This document shows, piece after piece, positions 1 through 10,431 of a stretch of 64,000 nucleotides of DNA; position 1 is the first letter of the stretch, and each line of letters opens with the position of its first letter. A program made the translations under genes and the position numbers. The notes below the pieces were generated by a model, which was given only the letters and a program-made list of their open reading frames with translations, was not told the origin of the DNA and did not search any database. Where the stretch lies: assembly GCA_027605045.1 (NCBI GenBank), contig JAQFWX010000074.1, positions 75,001 through 139,000 on the forward strand, given 5' to 3'. This DNA is from Phallus indusiatus (Eukaryota; Basidiomycota; Agaricomycetes; Phallales; Phallaceae).

Positions 1-602
1 GAACTTGGAATGCGACTAAAGAGAGGACCTGCAATCAATGATGACTGAATTCCTGTGCGAGTTAGTGAAAGCGATAAACTGAAATAAAATCGCTAGTTTA
101 TACTCCGAGACCTCACTCAGAGTTAATCCAAAGATATAGATATGAGCGTAGAAATAGACTAGAGGCGAAACTTGACTTGAGCTGAACTTGACTTGAACTT
201 GACTTAAACTGATCTGAACTGTGAGACAACTCGTCCGGTAGAATTGCTGCTGTTACAAGTATTTACATGCAGTATATATACCTTTCAGAGTACATAGCAT
301 TGGTGAGACGATCACTCATCGTTCACCGGGATAGCAAACAAAAAGAAACAAAAGAACAAAAGAAATATGGCAGATAGGGGGAATCGCGAGAGAAAGATGG
401 GAGATACAATTACAACAAAAAAGAACAACATACATTGATAGGAGAAAATGATGAAACCCGAAACAAAGAACAAAAGAAAACAAAGAAGAGATCAAAATAG
501 GAAAAACAAAACCGGCTGGAGACACAGCCCTAGCCTGACTCAACACCTGGCACTTCCCGCGCTGCCTCTATCCTGTACCATACCTATACCATCTCATTCT
601 TC
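1..602. other. window edge, no supported gene
   Basis: No convincing coding exon is seen. The longest frame (316-546, minus) is a low-complexity hydrophobic translation of A/G-rich DNA and is not credible. A short tandem array is annotated separately at 167-220. Confidence 0.5.
167..220. repeat. short tandem repeat, unit close to GAACTTGACTT
   Basis: About four to five imperfect copies of an 11-base unit (GAACTTGACTT and variants such as GAGCTGAACTT) follow one another. No function is evident. Confidence 0.6.
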
Positions 603-1061
603 TTACTGATCTGGCTCTGGCTGCTGAGATCGGCTTCTTCGTGGCAGTGGAAGAATGATGATGGGACTAGGAATCGATGGTCGCCTCAGATCTTCGAACA
701 GATCGCTTTCCACTTCTTGATATGAGGGAGGTGGGCGAGTAAGATCATCTGAAAAGTCTGGGGGAGGTGGCATGACGGATAGGGGGGCATCGACAAATAG
801 AAACTGTACGTATCCATAAAACCAATTGCGGAAAACTAATCTCCATATAAGTACTCCATCCCTTTGAGCTCTCAGGAACCCGACAAACTCGTACGATTCG
901 TGCATGACGTTGATGTCCGTTCGTTCGTATAGAGTTAGTGCTCGCGGGTATCCTAGTTCTAAATCATCGTAAGGAAGGGTTATTTCCAGAGATGGGGAGG
1001 TGTAGCGGGAGTACTGTATTAGCGTCGATATTGATTTCGGAGGTGAAGGTGTTGTAGACAC
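603..1061 (-). CDS. small proline-rich orphan protein
   Basis: This open frame of about 150 residues has no family I recognise. The middle has a hydrophobic/aromatic core (GVLIWRLVFRNWFYGY, then FLFVDAP). The C-terminal part is Pro/Ser rich, with PPPSYQEVE, a PPxY-type WW-binding motif, and ends in a basic RRSRSQQPEPDQ tail. The first in-frame ATG is near 905. The open frame extends to 1061, and an ATG at 1168 sits in another frame, so an upstream exon or intron near 1015-1065 is possible and the true start is unresolved. The core resembles that of the neighbouring gene at 1287-1941, so the two are probably diverged tandem paralogues. It could be a lineage-restricted gene or a decaying copy. 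Confidence 0.4.
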   Translation of the reverse strand: MSTTPSPPKSISTLIQYSRYTSPSLEITLPYDDLELGYPRALTLYERTDINVMHESYEFVGFLRAQRDGVLIWRLVFRNWFYGYVQFLFVDAPLSVMPPPPDFSDDLTRPPPSYQEVESDLFEDLRRPSIPSPIIILPLPRRSRSQQPEPDQ

Positions 1062-1286
1062 GGATTATGGTAAGGAAGCCTGGATTTGGTCCGGTTCGGA
1101 GAGAAGAACGGAACGTGAAGGGGAAGAAGGAAGTTGTAAATAAGGAGTTGAGTTTTGTGAGTTTTCATGGTAGTACGACATAGTGGGATAACAGGATGAA
1201 AAGAAGCGCTAAGGGGACTGTACGAGAAGGAAGAAGAAAAGTAAGTGAATCTGATTGTTTTTGCCTCGTATACTATCTTTATTGTT

Positions 1287-1941
1287 CTAAATTCGTCCAA
1301 AAATATTGGAACAAGCTCGTCGGATCTTTCGGAAGGATCGTTTGGTGGGAGAAGAGGGACTGGGAAGGTTAGGGGAGGACTGCGTTGGAGAAGTGTCGAA
1401 TGATAAAGGGGAGAATCGTGATGGTGGGGTGTCTTCTGGGATAGGATTCGTGGGTCTGGAAGGGCTAAGTTTTTGCGTACTCATGCCCTTCATGATTACC
1501 CATCGACTTGGCACGTCCAGTACTAAAAACGTGAACTTGAATCCTTCTTGAGTTGCTAACCATATTCGATACAAGTCCCGTTTTGCTGATTCTGGTGTCA
1601 AATATATGTTAACAACTGTAAACCAGTTTAATTGCTCCTCGATATAAACTTTCTCTCCAAACATGATTCCGGGTGAACCAGATCCGAACTTCTGCACTGA
1701 CGGATAACGATAGGTGAAGGTTCCTTCGGTAAGTGCGTGTCCCGATCGAGGTCGAGGCTTGCATATTTGGAACTATAGATATACAGAGTCGTAAAAGATC
1801 CAAATCGTATGTCCTGGGACTGGAAGGCGAATAACGAAAAGGAGACATAGATTCATTATCAGAAAGAATTGGTGATTCGGTGGAGGAATTTGGAATTGGT
1901 AAAGAGACTGAGGATGAGTAATGGAACGAAAACGTAGTCAT
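1287..1941 (-). CDS. small Ser/Pro-rich orphan protein, probable paralogue of 603-1061
   Basis: I take the start at the ATG at 1941 (MTTFSFHYSSSVSLPIPNSS). The frame continues upstream only because it runs into the tandem repeat at 2061 onward. An intron is likely between about 1790 and 1695, joining to the exon that encodes KFGSGSPGIMFGEKVYIEEQ. The second exon holds a hydrophobic core (YRIWLATQEGF, then FTFLVLDVPSRWVI) that can be aligned with the neighbouring gene. It is followed by a Ser/Pro-rich stretch and a basic C-terminus (TKRSFRKIRRACSNIFGRI). No known domain is recognised. It is probably cytosolic, since no signal peptide or clear membrane span is seen. The gene lies at the edge of a repeat-rich block. 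Confidence 0.4.
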
Positions 1942-2060
1942 TTTATTGTTTTGAATTTTTGAGGCTGTGATGTTGGCGATATGGGATTTCTGGATGATTA
2001 GAACTCCGCTTTGAACAAAAAAAGAACCTTCCCCAATTAGGAAGATTTTGGTGTGCGACA

Positions 2061-2375
2061 CCGGTCGGACAAGTAAGTCAAGCGAACGAGTCAAGACGGA
2101 TAAGCGAGCGCGCGAGGCGCGTTTTTTTCCAAGTTCACGCCCCTAAGACGGATAAGCGCGCATAAGGCCGGGTAAGACCGGTCGGACAAGTAAGTCAAGC
2201 GAACGAGTCAAGACGGATAAGCGAGCGCGCGAGGCGCGTTTTTTTCCAAGTTCACGCCCCTAAGACGGATAAGCGCGCATAAGGCCGGGTAAGACCGGTC
2301 GGACAAGTAAGTCAAGCGAACGAGTCAAGACGGATAAGCGAGCGCGCGAGGCGCGTTTTTTTCCAAGTTCACGCC
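2061..2375. repeat. 117-bp tandem repeat, about 2.7 copies
   Basis: The segment beginning CCGGTCGGACAAGTAAGTC recurs at 2061, 2178 and 2295, an exact spacing of 117 bases each time. The copies look identical by eye. Each contains GCGAGCGCGCGAGGCGCG followed by a run of seven T. The third copy breaks off near 2375. Confidence 0.9.
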
Positions 2376-2823
2376 ATTCATGCCAGGTCGCTGGCAGGGT
2401 TGCTTTTTCGTGATATCCCCTTTGGACCCGATTTTGGGTCCCGAAAACGCAATTGTGGACGCCTTCCTCATGGTAACTTGCTAGGGGGGGTCCGTTTGGC
2501 ACTCTTTTAGGGGGGTGGACCCCTGTCATGGGCGGAATAGGGGGTCGTGGCTGGGAACCGATTTAGGGTCCCAAAAACGCCATTGTGGATAACTTTCTAG
2601 GGGGGGTCAACCCCTGTCATGGTCATGGGAGGTTAACCAGTCGGGGTAGGGTCGCGGTCACGGTGGGGGACCCGCGAGGGTGCGAATAAGACCGCTGTGG
2701 CGCGTTTTTTTTTCAAAGCCTGCCCTGGTGTCTCCCCTCGAGATGGAAAAATTACAGTACTCTCGAGGGTTTGGCCGTGGCTGTCCACTTTTTGTCATGA
2801 TCTGATTCATGACATCACTTCTG
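2376..2823. repeat. GC-rich degenerate duplication
   Basis: Two diverged copies of a unit can be seen. Each has GGGTCCC(G/A)AAAACGC(A/C)ATTGTGGA near its start and a run of G followed by CCCCTGTCATGG near its end (about 2436-2530 and 2566-2622). No coding signal is seen. It appears to be part of the repeat block that begins at 2061. Confidence 0.5.
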
Positions 2824-3280
2824 TGTCACGACCCTCGTGCCACCCGATCCTAATCCAGACCTCTCCGAGGTCCGGCGCCCAAACCCCGTTCATATTTAGT
2901 ATATCCGCCATGTCCGAGTGTCAGTACTTGCCCAACAGTGCGTAGTCCATTATTCTGTCCACGTCCAGTAAGTCCAAGGTCCGGACTTTGTCCGGACTAG
3001 GACATTTCCTTATGGGGACACCTTGTCCGGAGCATTAGAAATCAAGTGCCAGATATGTTTCTGGTGCTGTGCAACTAGTCTCCTTTTAGTTATATCTCCT
3101 TTAGTTCTAGTAGTCTAGCTTTTTATATTTAAAGCCCCCAGACTTCGTCTGGGGCTCCCCAGTCTAAATATCAAGTCATATTCAAGTCTATTTGAGTCTA
3201 GCCCCAGTTAATCTCTTTATAATCAATTCTATTCTTATCTACCTCGCTTAAAGTCTGCTCCCAGTACTTGTCCGGACCTC
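2824..3280 (+). mobile_element. LTR-like copy, family A, forward
   Basis: It starts TGTCACGACCCTCGTGCC and contains a TATTTAAA box followed by a small hairpin (CCCAGAC-TTC-GTCTGGG, about 3138-3156). A second copy lies in opposite orientation at 6085-6529 and matches it over nearly the whole length. The TG start, promoter-like AT box and lack of coding suggest a solo LTR of a Ty3-like element, though no clean 5-bp duplication was found. Confidence 0.6.
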
Positions 3281-3322
3281 CATAATCTCATCACACTTAC
3301 ATCACTCACGATAAGACCTACT

Positions 3323-3670
3323 TGTCAGGGTACACTGCCACCATTCCCATTTTCCTTATTTATTATCGTTGGCATTATTTCATTTCTATCCCACTTATCA
3401 TTCCCGTATTTTACCAGCTTCACCTTCTGTTCATTTGTTCTGTCTCTATTTCTCCTCCTCTACTCACACGCGTTGCATGCTCATACCTGGCATGATGCCT
3501 GTGACATCACATTGCTTAGGTTTGGCTCGGGCATCTGGCACTTAGTCGTATCAGGGCCACATGCTGTGTCATCATTTTTCATGTATATAGTTGCTGTACC
3601 TAGAGTGAAGGTCCCTAAGCTTGTTCTCTTAGGATCCCCTCCCTCTAGTCTGAGCTGAGTAGCCCTAACA
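3323..3670 (+). mobile_element. solo LTR, Ty3 family C, short form
   Basis: It starts TGTCAGGGTAC and ends GTAGCCCTAACA, like the LTRs of the intact element at 31383-37598, but is clearly diverged from them. It has a single copy of the CTTAGGATCCCCTCCCTCTAG block. Flanks are CTACT and CTACC, a near-perfect 5-bp duplication. Confidence 0.8.
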
Positions 3671-3678
3671 CTACCCAC

Positions 3679-3909
3679 TGTCACGCCCGGTATGCCCCAT
3701 GACCTTTTCTGGAGGTTTACATAAGTCACTGTAATGGTTCCGCTATGAGCAGCGGACTACTACTTAATCATAGTACATACTTGTCAAGTACCGATATCCA
3801 GGAACAGTAACAGATACTATAATGTATTTTAGTCGCTGAATATAATACCAATAATCGTCACCGTTGGTCGACGATAGTCAGGACTTGGCCTCAATCTATA
3901 AGAGATTGT
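3679..3909. repeat. family B LTR remnant and paralogous empty-site sequence
   Basis: At 3679 the sequence TGTCACGCCCGG(T/C)(A/G)TGCCCC(A/G)TGACC begins, matching the start at 4742. The stretch 3783-3909 is an inverted near-copy of 7334-7439 joined to 8230-8251. It therefore shows the unoccupied state of the site into which the LTR at 7440-8229 inserted. No coding is seen. Confidence 0.6.
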
Positions 3910-4035
3910 TGTAACGTTTCGTTACTTTTTATAGTGTACCACGGACGGTACACAATTTATATCACGCTGTAGTTTCACACCAAGAATAACAGACCAAGGG
4001 TGCTGTATTTTTGTGGTGTAAAATAAAGTGCACGT

Positions 4036-4427
4036 TGTTAGGGCTACTCAGCTAGAGGGAGGGGATCCTAAGAGATATATATTGAGGAAATACTAACTAC
4101 TCACCTAGAGGGAGGGGATCCTAAGAGAACAAGCTTAGGGACCCTCACTCTAGGTACAGCTACTATATACATAAAACGACGACGCGGCATGCGGCCCTGA
4201 CACAGCTAAGTGCCAGGCGCCCAAGCCGAGCCTAAGTGACGTGATGTCACGGGCATCACGCCGAGTATGAGCGTGCAACGCGCGCGAGTAGAGAATGTGA
4301 AATAGGGACGGAGGGAGCAAACGGAAGGTGGACTTAATGTACGGGAAATGTAAATGAAATGGAAATGAACATATACCGAGGGTAATAAATAAGGAAAAAG
4401 GAGGGGACGCGGTAGCGTACCCTGACA
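4036..4427 (-). mobile_element. solo LTR, Ty3 family C, reverse
   Basis: On the plus strand it reads TGTTAGGG to CCCTGACA. It carries two copies of the reverse-complemented CTTAGGATCCCCTCCCTCTAG block, so it is the long form of the LTR. The flanking pentamers (CACGT and CCCCT) do not match, so it may have formed by recombination between copies or lost its duplication. Confidence 0.8.
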
Positions 4428-4741
4428 CCCCTCTGTGGTCTGATAAAAACTGTTACAATGTACCCGTCTCTCTTAACTCCTGGAACACCCGCGGATAGGC
4501 CTTTCTAGAATATTCCACGCACGTTCCGGTTATGAGATCATAGATGATGAACATAGGTCCATGTATGCACAGCTCTTATCCCTGCGCACCTCATGGTCAT
4601 CACATGAGACATCATACCCTGCATATATTGATGTTACTTACGAATCTCACGACTTGTTTGTATTTCTCAAGTTCAGAATCTATTTCGAACTGAGTTAGAA
4701 TTAATTATCTGACATGTATATAAACCCTAGCATACTCGTTG

Positions 4742-5390
4742 TGTCACGCCCGGCGTGCCCCGTGACCTTTTCCGGGAGTTTACGTAAGCTATACTTCGTA
4801 TTCTATTCACTTCCCTCAAGTACGTACCCCGTACCCCTCTCGTACATTCCGTACTTCATGCACAGCCTTCCGATCCGCCCATTTCTAAATGGAGCACATC
4901 CGCCCGACTCTCTGACAAACCAAGGGGGTCGGTTAATTCGTACTCTGCCCGTTCCACCTGTCCTAGAAACCACCATTCCTTTCTTATCTGTTTCCCCTTT
5001 TAGTATAGTTATCTTACACTCCTGTATTTAAGCCCCAGTTTCGTAGTTGGGATTCCTCAGTCAGAATATAATCTATTCTTCTCTCTTATCTACTCCGTCT
5101 CTGTTCTTCTCCGTACTCTGCGTGCTCGTCTCGTACTTAGTTGTGGACTTGCACGTAGTTCAAGTCCCAGTCATCGTCAGACCTCTTGGGCAATCTAAGT
5201 TCGTCGTCGTACTTAACGTCGGACTTGTGCGTATTAGTTACGTACTTCCCTCGTCCTCTGAAATCGAGGGATAACTGAAGTTGGGCGAGTGGGCGCAGCA
5301 TACAAGCTGAAGCCAAGTCCCTCACACCCGTACTCTCCGTACTCTCTTTATCCGCACGCACGTGTTTCGTACTAGACCGGACTTATCCGG
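4742..5390 (+). mobile_element. LTR-like copy, family B, forward arm of an inverted pair
   Basis: It starts TGTCACGCCCGGCGTGCCCC and has a promoter/leader region with TATTTAAGCCCCAG near 5025. Its tail (about 5230-5370) is repeated in reverse orientation at about 5465-5590, for example CTGAAGCCAAGTCCCT against AGGGACTTGGCTTCAG. The preceding stretch 4428-4741 holds nothing recognisable. Confidence 0.5.
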
Positions 5391-5464
5391 GATAGGCTCG
5401 GAACACGGCGCTTGACACGTTGTCAAGATCAGTGTTCCAGACAAATTCCGGATATTTCCGGACT

Positions 5465-5890
5465 ACTACGAAACACGTAACTAGAATACGGAGGAGTACG
5501 GAGAGAGGGACTTGGCTTCAGCTTATATGCTGTGCCCACTCGCCCAGCTTACGATATCCCTCAATTTCAGAGAACGAGGAAGTACGTAGCTAGTATGTAT
5601 GAGTACCATGTCAAGAATGTAACGTCGAACTCTGAGTCTACACTGTCAGACGACGACTAGAACTCTGAGTACAAGATAGTACGCAACGAGTACGCACTGG
5701 AGCTCGTGAATACGGAGTAAGAACTGAGGTGGAACTAGAGATGGAAAGTAACTAATATTCAGACTGACTTTTCCTAGTTAAAAAACTAGGATTTAAATAC
5801 AAAAGAGTACGGACTAAAATGGGAATGTCAACGAATACGGAACAAAGGAATTTAACATGAAAGAAGCAGGTGGAGATGTGAATCAGATGG
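5465..5890 (-). mobile_element. LTR-like copy, family B, reverse arm
   Basis: It is the reverse-complement relative of the tail of the 4742-5390 copy, with AGGACTTGGCTTCAGC-like and GAACGAGGAAGTACGTA blocks. Together the two form a large imperfect palindrome centred near 5420. A third related fragment with GGACTTGGCTTCAGCTTATG occurs near 5980-6050. Nothing else is recognisable up to 6084. Confidence 0.45.
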
Positions 5891-6084
5891 ATAGGACTTC
5901 TTGTCCCTTGTGGTGATGTGATGTCATGCGCCGTGTTCCGGGCGTCTGGGCGGAAGTCCGGGGGGTCCGGACTACGGAACAGAAAGGACTTGGCTTCAGC
6001 TTATGTGCTGCGCCGACTCAGACGACCCTGAATATCCCTTAATTTCGGACTAGAAGTCCGAGACAGCCCAGACGTAGTCCGGGC

Positions 6085-6529
6085 AGGTCCGGACAAGTAC
6101 TGGGAGCGAACTTTAGACGAGATAGATAAGAATAGAATTGATTATAAAGAGACTGGCTGAGGATAGACTCGAAATGAACTTAATATTCAGACTGGGAGCC
6201 CCAGACGAAGTCTGGGGGCTTTAAATACAAAAAGCTAGACTACTAGAACTAAAGGAGATATAACTAAAAGGAGACTAGTTGCACAGCACCAGAAACATAT
6301 CTGGCACTTGCTTTCTAATGCTTCGGACAGAATGTCCCCATAAGGAAATGTCCTAGTCCGGACGAAGTCCGGACCTTGGACTTACCGGACATGGACAGAA
6401 TAACAGACTACGCACTGTTGGACAAGTACTGACGCTCGGACTTGGCGGATATACTAAATATGGACGGGGATTGGGCGCCGGACCTCTCCGAGGTCCGGAT
6501 TAGGATTGGGTGGCACGAGGGTCGTGACA
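6085..6529 (-). mobile_element. LTR-like copy, family A, reverse
   Basis: It is the inverted copy of 2824-3280 and ends GGCACGAGGGTCGTGACA, the complement of the TGTCACGACCC start. It retains the CCCCAGACGAAGTCTGGGG hairpin. The two copies are close but not identical. No coding is seen. Confidence 0.6.
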
Positions 6530-6652
6530 TGTGATATGAAAAAGGCTACCTTCACCAGGTACGAAATGCAGTATGGAGTTAAGTACGGAGATCGGTAATA
6601 ACAAACCACCGTAATGAAGTGGGAAGTTTACCGGAGTTCCGGGTTTGGATTC

Positions 6653-6998
6653 TGTCAGGGTACGCTACCGCGTCCCCTCATTTTCCTTATTTATTATCAT
6701 CGGTATATATTCATTTCCATTTCCTTTACATTTCCCGTACATTATTTCCACCTTCCGTTTGTTCCCTCTATCCCTATTTCACATTCTCTACTCGCGCACG
6801 TTGCGCGCTCGTACCCGGTGTGATGCCCGTGACATCACGTCGCTTAGGTTCGGTTCGGGCGCCTAGCACTTAGCTGTGTCAGGGCCGCACGCCGCGTTAT
6901 CGTTTTTCATGTATATAGTCACTGTCCCTAGAGTGAGGGTCCCTAAGCTTGTTCTCTTAGGATCCCCTCCCTCTAGCCTGAGCTGAGTAGCCCTAACA
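6653..6998 (+). mobile_element. solo LTR, Ty3 family C, short form, TSD GATTC
   Basis: It runs from TGTCAGGGTACGC to GTAGCCCTAACA and has a single CTTAGGATCCCCTCCCTCTAG block. It is flanked by a perfect GATTC duplication at 6648-6652 and 6999-7003. The following 6999-7333 contains only a 73-codon frame (7093-7314) without recognisable features. Confidence 0.9.
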
Positions 6999-7439
6999 GA
7001 TTCCAGGTCACGCGGGACGTGACACTCGTAGATAATTCCTCAGACTTAATATCAAACGTAGTTCAATATCTCTATAAACTCTCTTTTATCTTATGCTCTT
7101 CATCATTGCTTATCGAGATCATTTACCGCGAACTACAGTGACAGATACCATTCGTTGTTGCCAAGAGTTGCATATTGAAGTTATCTTCATTCTCGTCAAG
7201 CTTGATCTCATTCAACACGAGATACAACTTGCGGCTCTCGAAGCTCGGAACGCAGTTATCAGAAGGGCCCTCAACGAACTCGATGCTCGTTATGAATGTC
7301 AGGACAAATCCTGAAGAAGACTGTCATGGCACAATCTCTTATAGATTGAGGCCAAGTCTTGACTATCGTTGACCAAGGGTGACGGTTATTGGTATTATAT
7401 TCAGCGACTAAAATACATTATAGTATCTGTTACCGTTCC

Positions 7440-8229
7440 TGTCAGGGTACGCTACCGTCGTCTCTCATTTTCCTGATTATTACCATCGGCATCACTTCAT
7501 TTCTATTCCATTTATTATTTCCGTGTCTTACTTTTACTTTCCACTTCCTTGTTCTGTCTCTATTTCACTTTCTCTACTCGCGCGCTCATACCCGGTGTTA
7601 GGGCTACTCAGCTCACACTAGAGGGAGGGGATCCTAAGTAAATATATTGAGGGAGGCACTAACTACTCACCTAGAGGGAGGGGATCCTAAGAGAACAAGC
7701 TTAGGGACCCTCACTCTAGGTACAGCTACTATATACATAAAACGACGACGCGGCGTGCGGCCCTGACACAGCTAAGTGCCAGGTGCCCAAGCCGAGCCTA
7801 AGCGATGTGATGTCACGGGCATCACGCCGGGTATGAGCGCGCAACACGCGCGAGTAGAGAATGTGAAATAGAGACGGAGGGAGCAAACGGAAGGTGGACT
7901 TAATGTACGGGAAATGTAAATGAAATGAAAATGAACATATACCGATGATAATAAATAAGGAAGAATGAGGGGACGCGGTAGCGTACCCTGACACCCGGCG
8001 TGATGCCCGTGACATCACGTCGCTTAGGTTCGGCTTGGGTGCCTGGCACTTAGCTGTGCCAGGGCCGCACGCCGCGTCGTCGTTTTATGTATATAGTAGC
8101 TGTACCTAGAGTGAGGGTCCCTAAGCTTGTTCTCTTAGGATCCCCTCCCTCTAGGTGAGTAGTTAGTATTTTCCTTAATATATTATCTTAGGATCCCCTC
8201 CCTCTAGCCTGAGCTGAGTAGCCCTAACA
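7440..8229 (+). mobile_element. solo LTR, Ty3 family C, split by a second LTR, TSD GTTCC
   Basis: The outer LTR begins TGTCAGGGTACGCTACC at 7440, is interrupted at 7596-7993, and resumes CGTGATGCCCGTGAC to end CCCTAACA at 8229. Perfect GTTCC duplications flank it at 7435-7439 and 8230-8234. Its 3' part has the duplicated CTTAGGATCCCCTCCCTCTAG block (long form). Confidence 0.9.
7596..7993 (-). mobile_element. solo LTR nested in the 7440-8229 LTR, TSD CCCGG
   Basis: It is a reverse-orientation family C LTR (plus strand TGTTAGGG to CCCTGACA). It sits inside another copy of the same family and is bounded by CCCGG at 7591-7595 and 7994-7998. It must therefore be younger than its host LTR. Confidence 0.92.
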
Positions 8230-8234
8230 GTTCC

Positions 8235-9080
8235 TGGATATCGGTACTTGACATATAATCTACTTGGCTGTTCCTGAAATGCTCACTTTCAAGCATTATA
8301 TCTCAATAACTATCTGAATGATTACCCTCTAAAAATCGTCGAGAAGTACTTCATGAGCCAATTTACCATAATATACAAAGTTGAATCTTATTAAACTATA
8401 TTGAACTAAAATGTTTCCTACGAAGGCATGTGATCTTCCCTTTTGGGCACCTAATTCACTACACGAAATTTTTTACAAACCCTAAGGAACCAAAGACAAG
8501 CTTTGGTAATTAAAACTCCGACACGCGCTATACACGCAGAACCGCCGTCGGCCTACGCCTACCTCATGTTATAATGTTAATCTAAGCTACTTGTAAACAA
8601 TCTCCGACTTTTACAATGTCTTACCAATGCTTTTTGAATGAATTCACCTTTCAAAGCGTGAATTCGGCATTGTCTGCTCTTAATTGATATCTTGCACATC
8701 CTTTTGAAAATGAAGGGAAAAGACGATATCGATGGGGATATAGGGGATAGAACCTGAACCGATGGATTTGAGCGCCGAAAGATCCGCACATCTACTGTCA
8801 CGCACGCATGCAGATTTTTAACTGGGTCTTGTAGCCCACCATCGTATGATATATTAAAGCATGCATTAAGGTGCTTGAACGAAAACTTCTCGGACACTTC
8901 CTATCTGCTTTAACTATTGTACGGCGTCAAGCCAATAGGCCTTGTATGTATCTTTAACAACACTGATTCATTGGTTTATCGGATGCTCTGAATTACACAG
9001 CTTTACAATAATAAGTTGCGCAAGTATTTTTGCGTATGGCTCCGATAATACATGCTTCTTGAAATGCCCAGGGTATAACC
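8235..9080. other. intergenic, nothing recognisable
   Basis: The start (to about 8251) continues the paralogous site shared with 3783-3909. The rest is AT-rich and holds no supported exon. The 106-codon frame at 8577-8897 (minus) has no recognisable domain. The right end is presumably the 3' flank of the proteasome gene. Confidence 0.5.
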
Positions 9081-10431
9081 TCAATCTTTCTTGAGTTCCC
9101 TTCGAATAATAAATATTCGCTCGGCTTTATTCGGTGATGGTAGTTCTTGGACATGTTGGAAGTAATCGAGTTCTTGAGTCCCCCGTCCGCGAGTTAAGAC
9201 AACGTATAGCTCTAAACTATCACCGACCTATGCAAAACAAGGAGCATAACTGTTCAGAAAATGAAAAGTGATGAAGTATGATATATATGAACCTCGATGT
9301 GACGCTCAGTTGCCGATGTGAATGAATCAATGATAAGCTGGATGACATGCGGCAATGGTAAATGGGTTGGATGGGTCGTGCCTTGGGCTGGTACTTGGTT
9401 CTTGAAATAGATCTAAAAGTACGAAAGATCCATCAAAAAAAGAGCGAAACAATTCCCGTGACGTTTATCTCATACCTGATTATCGAGGAAGGGCTGAATC
9501 AGCGACTGGGCAGCTCCTGCGGCTCTGCAGGCCTCTCTCTCATACGAACCAACAGGATCAAACGAATATACAGCGCCGGTTCCTGGAGGAAGAATAAATT
9601 AAACATGTTGTTCGCACTCTTTCACGAAAGCTGAAAAGCTGAAAACGAATGTCTGTTGAATGACAGGTACTGCGTGGTTTAAATACTAGGGTAGGAGGTA
9701 ACCAAGGAGGAAGCTTGGTACATTCCCTATTCCTTTTTTCTTTTTTTTTGCCGAAAAACCTTCCGCAGCACTATGGATACACCCGTCTATGGGTGAGACC
9801 GGTTGCAGAACGTGGGAGCAAGGAACGAAAAGTTTCCGAAGTGGGGCCGGGATGACCAACACTGGCCACGCACCGGAAGTAACAGAAAGACGAAAAGACG
9901 GGCTTACCATCTTCTTCAATCCCGCCCAAGATGTTGTAGACGTAGTATGGGAAGAAACGTTGAGCATAAAGCATTGTCTGGATCAGCCTCGCAATGGCAC
10001 GAAGTGGCATATCTTTGGAGTGAGCATGACGATACCACTGAAAATGACATGGATGCGCGTTTTCGTCAACAAAAGAAGATCTATACACAGAAAACAGTCG
10101 GCAAAAGCCATACCTCCAGTCGTTGTTTCACCTTTTTTACGAACATATTTCCGTCTGCTGCGAATCCATTTACAGCCAGAACCGCCCTGTCAGTCCTGAA
10201 AAAGAGAAGTTCGTTCTCACGTATGAGTAAATTAACATAGAACAAAAGAAAAAGGCTTAACAGTTTGAAGACTTTGGGTGCATATCTTGTCTGAATGCTG
10301 AATCCTTCTGACTGTCTTGTATCACCAGCAATGACGCTGAAATCTGCACCAGCAATGGCAAGGATCGTTCCACCATTTTCGGTGTAGGGGTTAAATCGAT
10401 GTTGTGTTGGGTGTTGAGTATAATCAGACAT
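9081..10431 (-). CDS. PRE7: 20S proteasome subunit beta-6 (PRE7/PSMB1-like)
   Basis: This encodes a non-catalytic beta subunit of the 20S proteasome core. I place the start at the ATG at 10431 ([20 protein letters not shown]), ignoring an in-frame upstream extension. Family hallmarks appear in order: [10 protein letters not shown] and VIAGDTR in exon 1, [14 protein letters not shown] in exon 2, then [20 protein letters not shown] and [18 protein letters not shown]. The next exon encodes [19 protein letters not shown] and FLDNQ. The last exons encode [11 protein letters not shown] and [14 protein letters not shown], ending RRELKKD before the stop at 9081-9083. At least five introns split it. 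One (9583-9907) is about 325 bases, long for this window. The gene is complete and follows the RAD5-like gene on the same strand. Confidence 0.93.

Noticed and set aside
2061..2375. CRISPR-like array
   Set aside because: The 117-base units are contiguous and identical without unique spacers, in a eukaryotic genome.
7093..7314. 73-codon frame between LTRs
   Set aside because: No domain, and it lies in repeat debris. It might be a gag remnant, but nothing supports this.
9362..9634. Small plus-strand gene of 90 codons
   Set aside because: The same DNA on the minus strand encodes proteasome beta-6 exons with family motifs.
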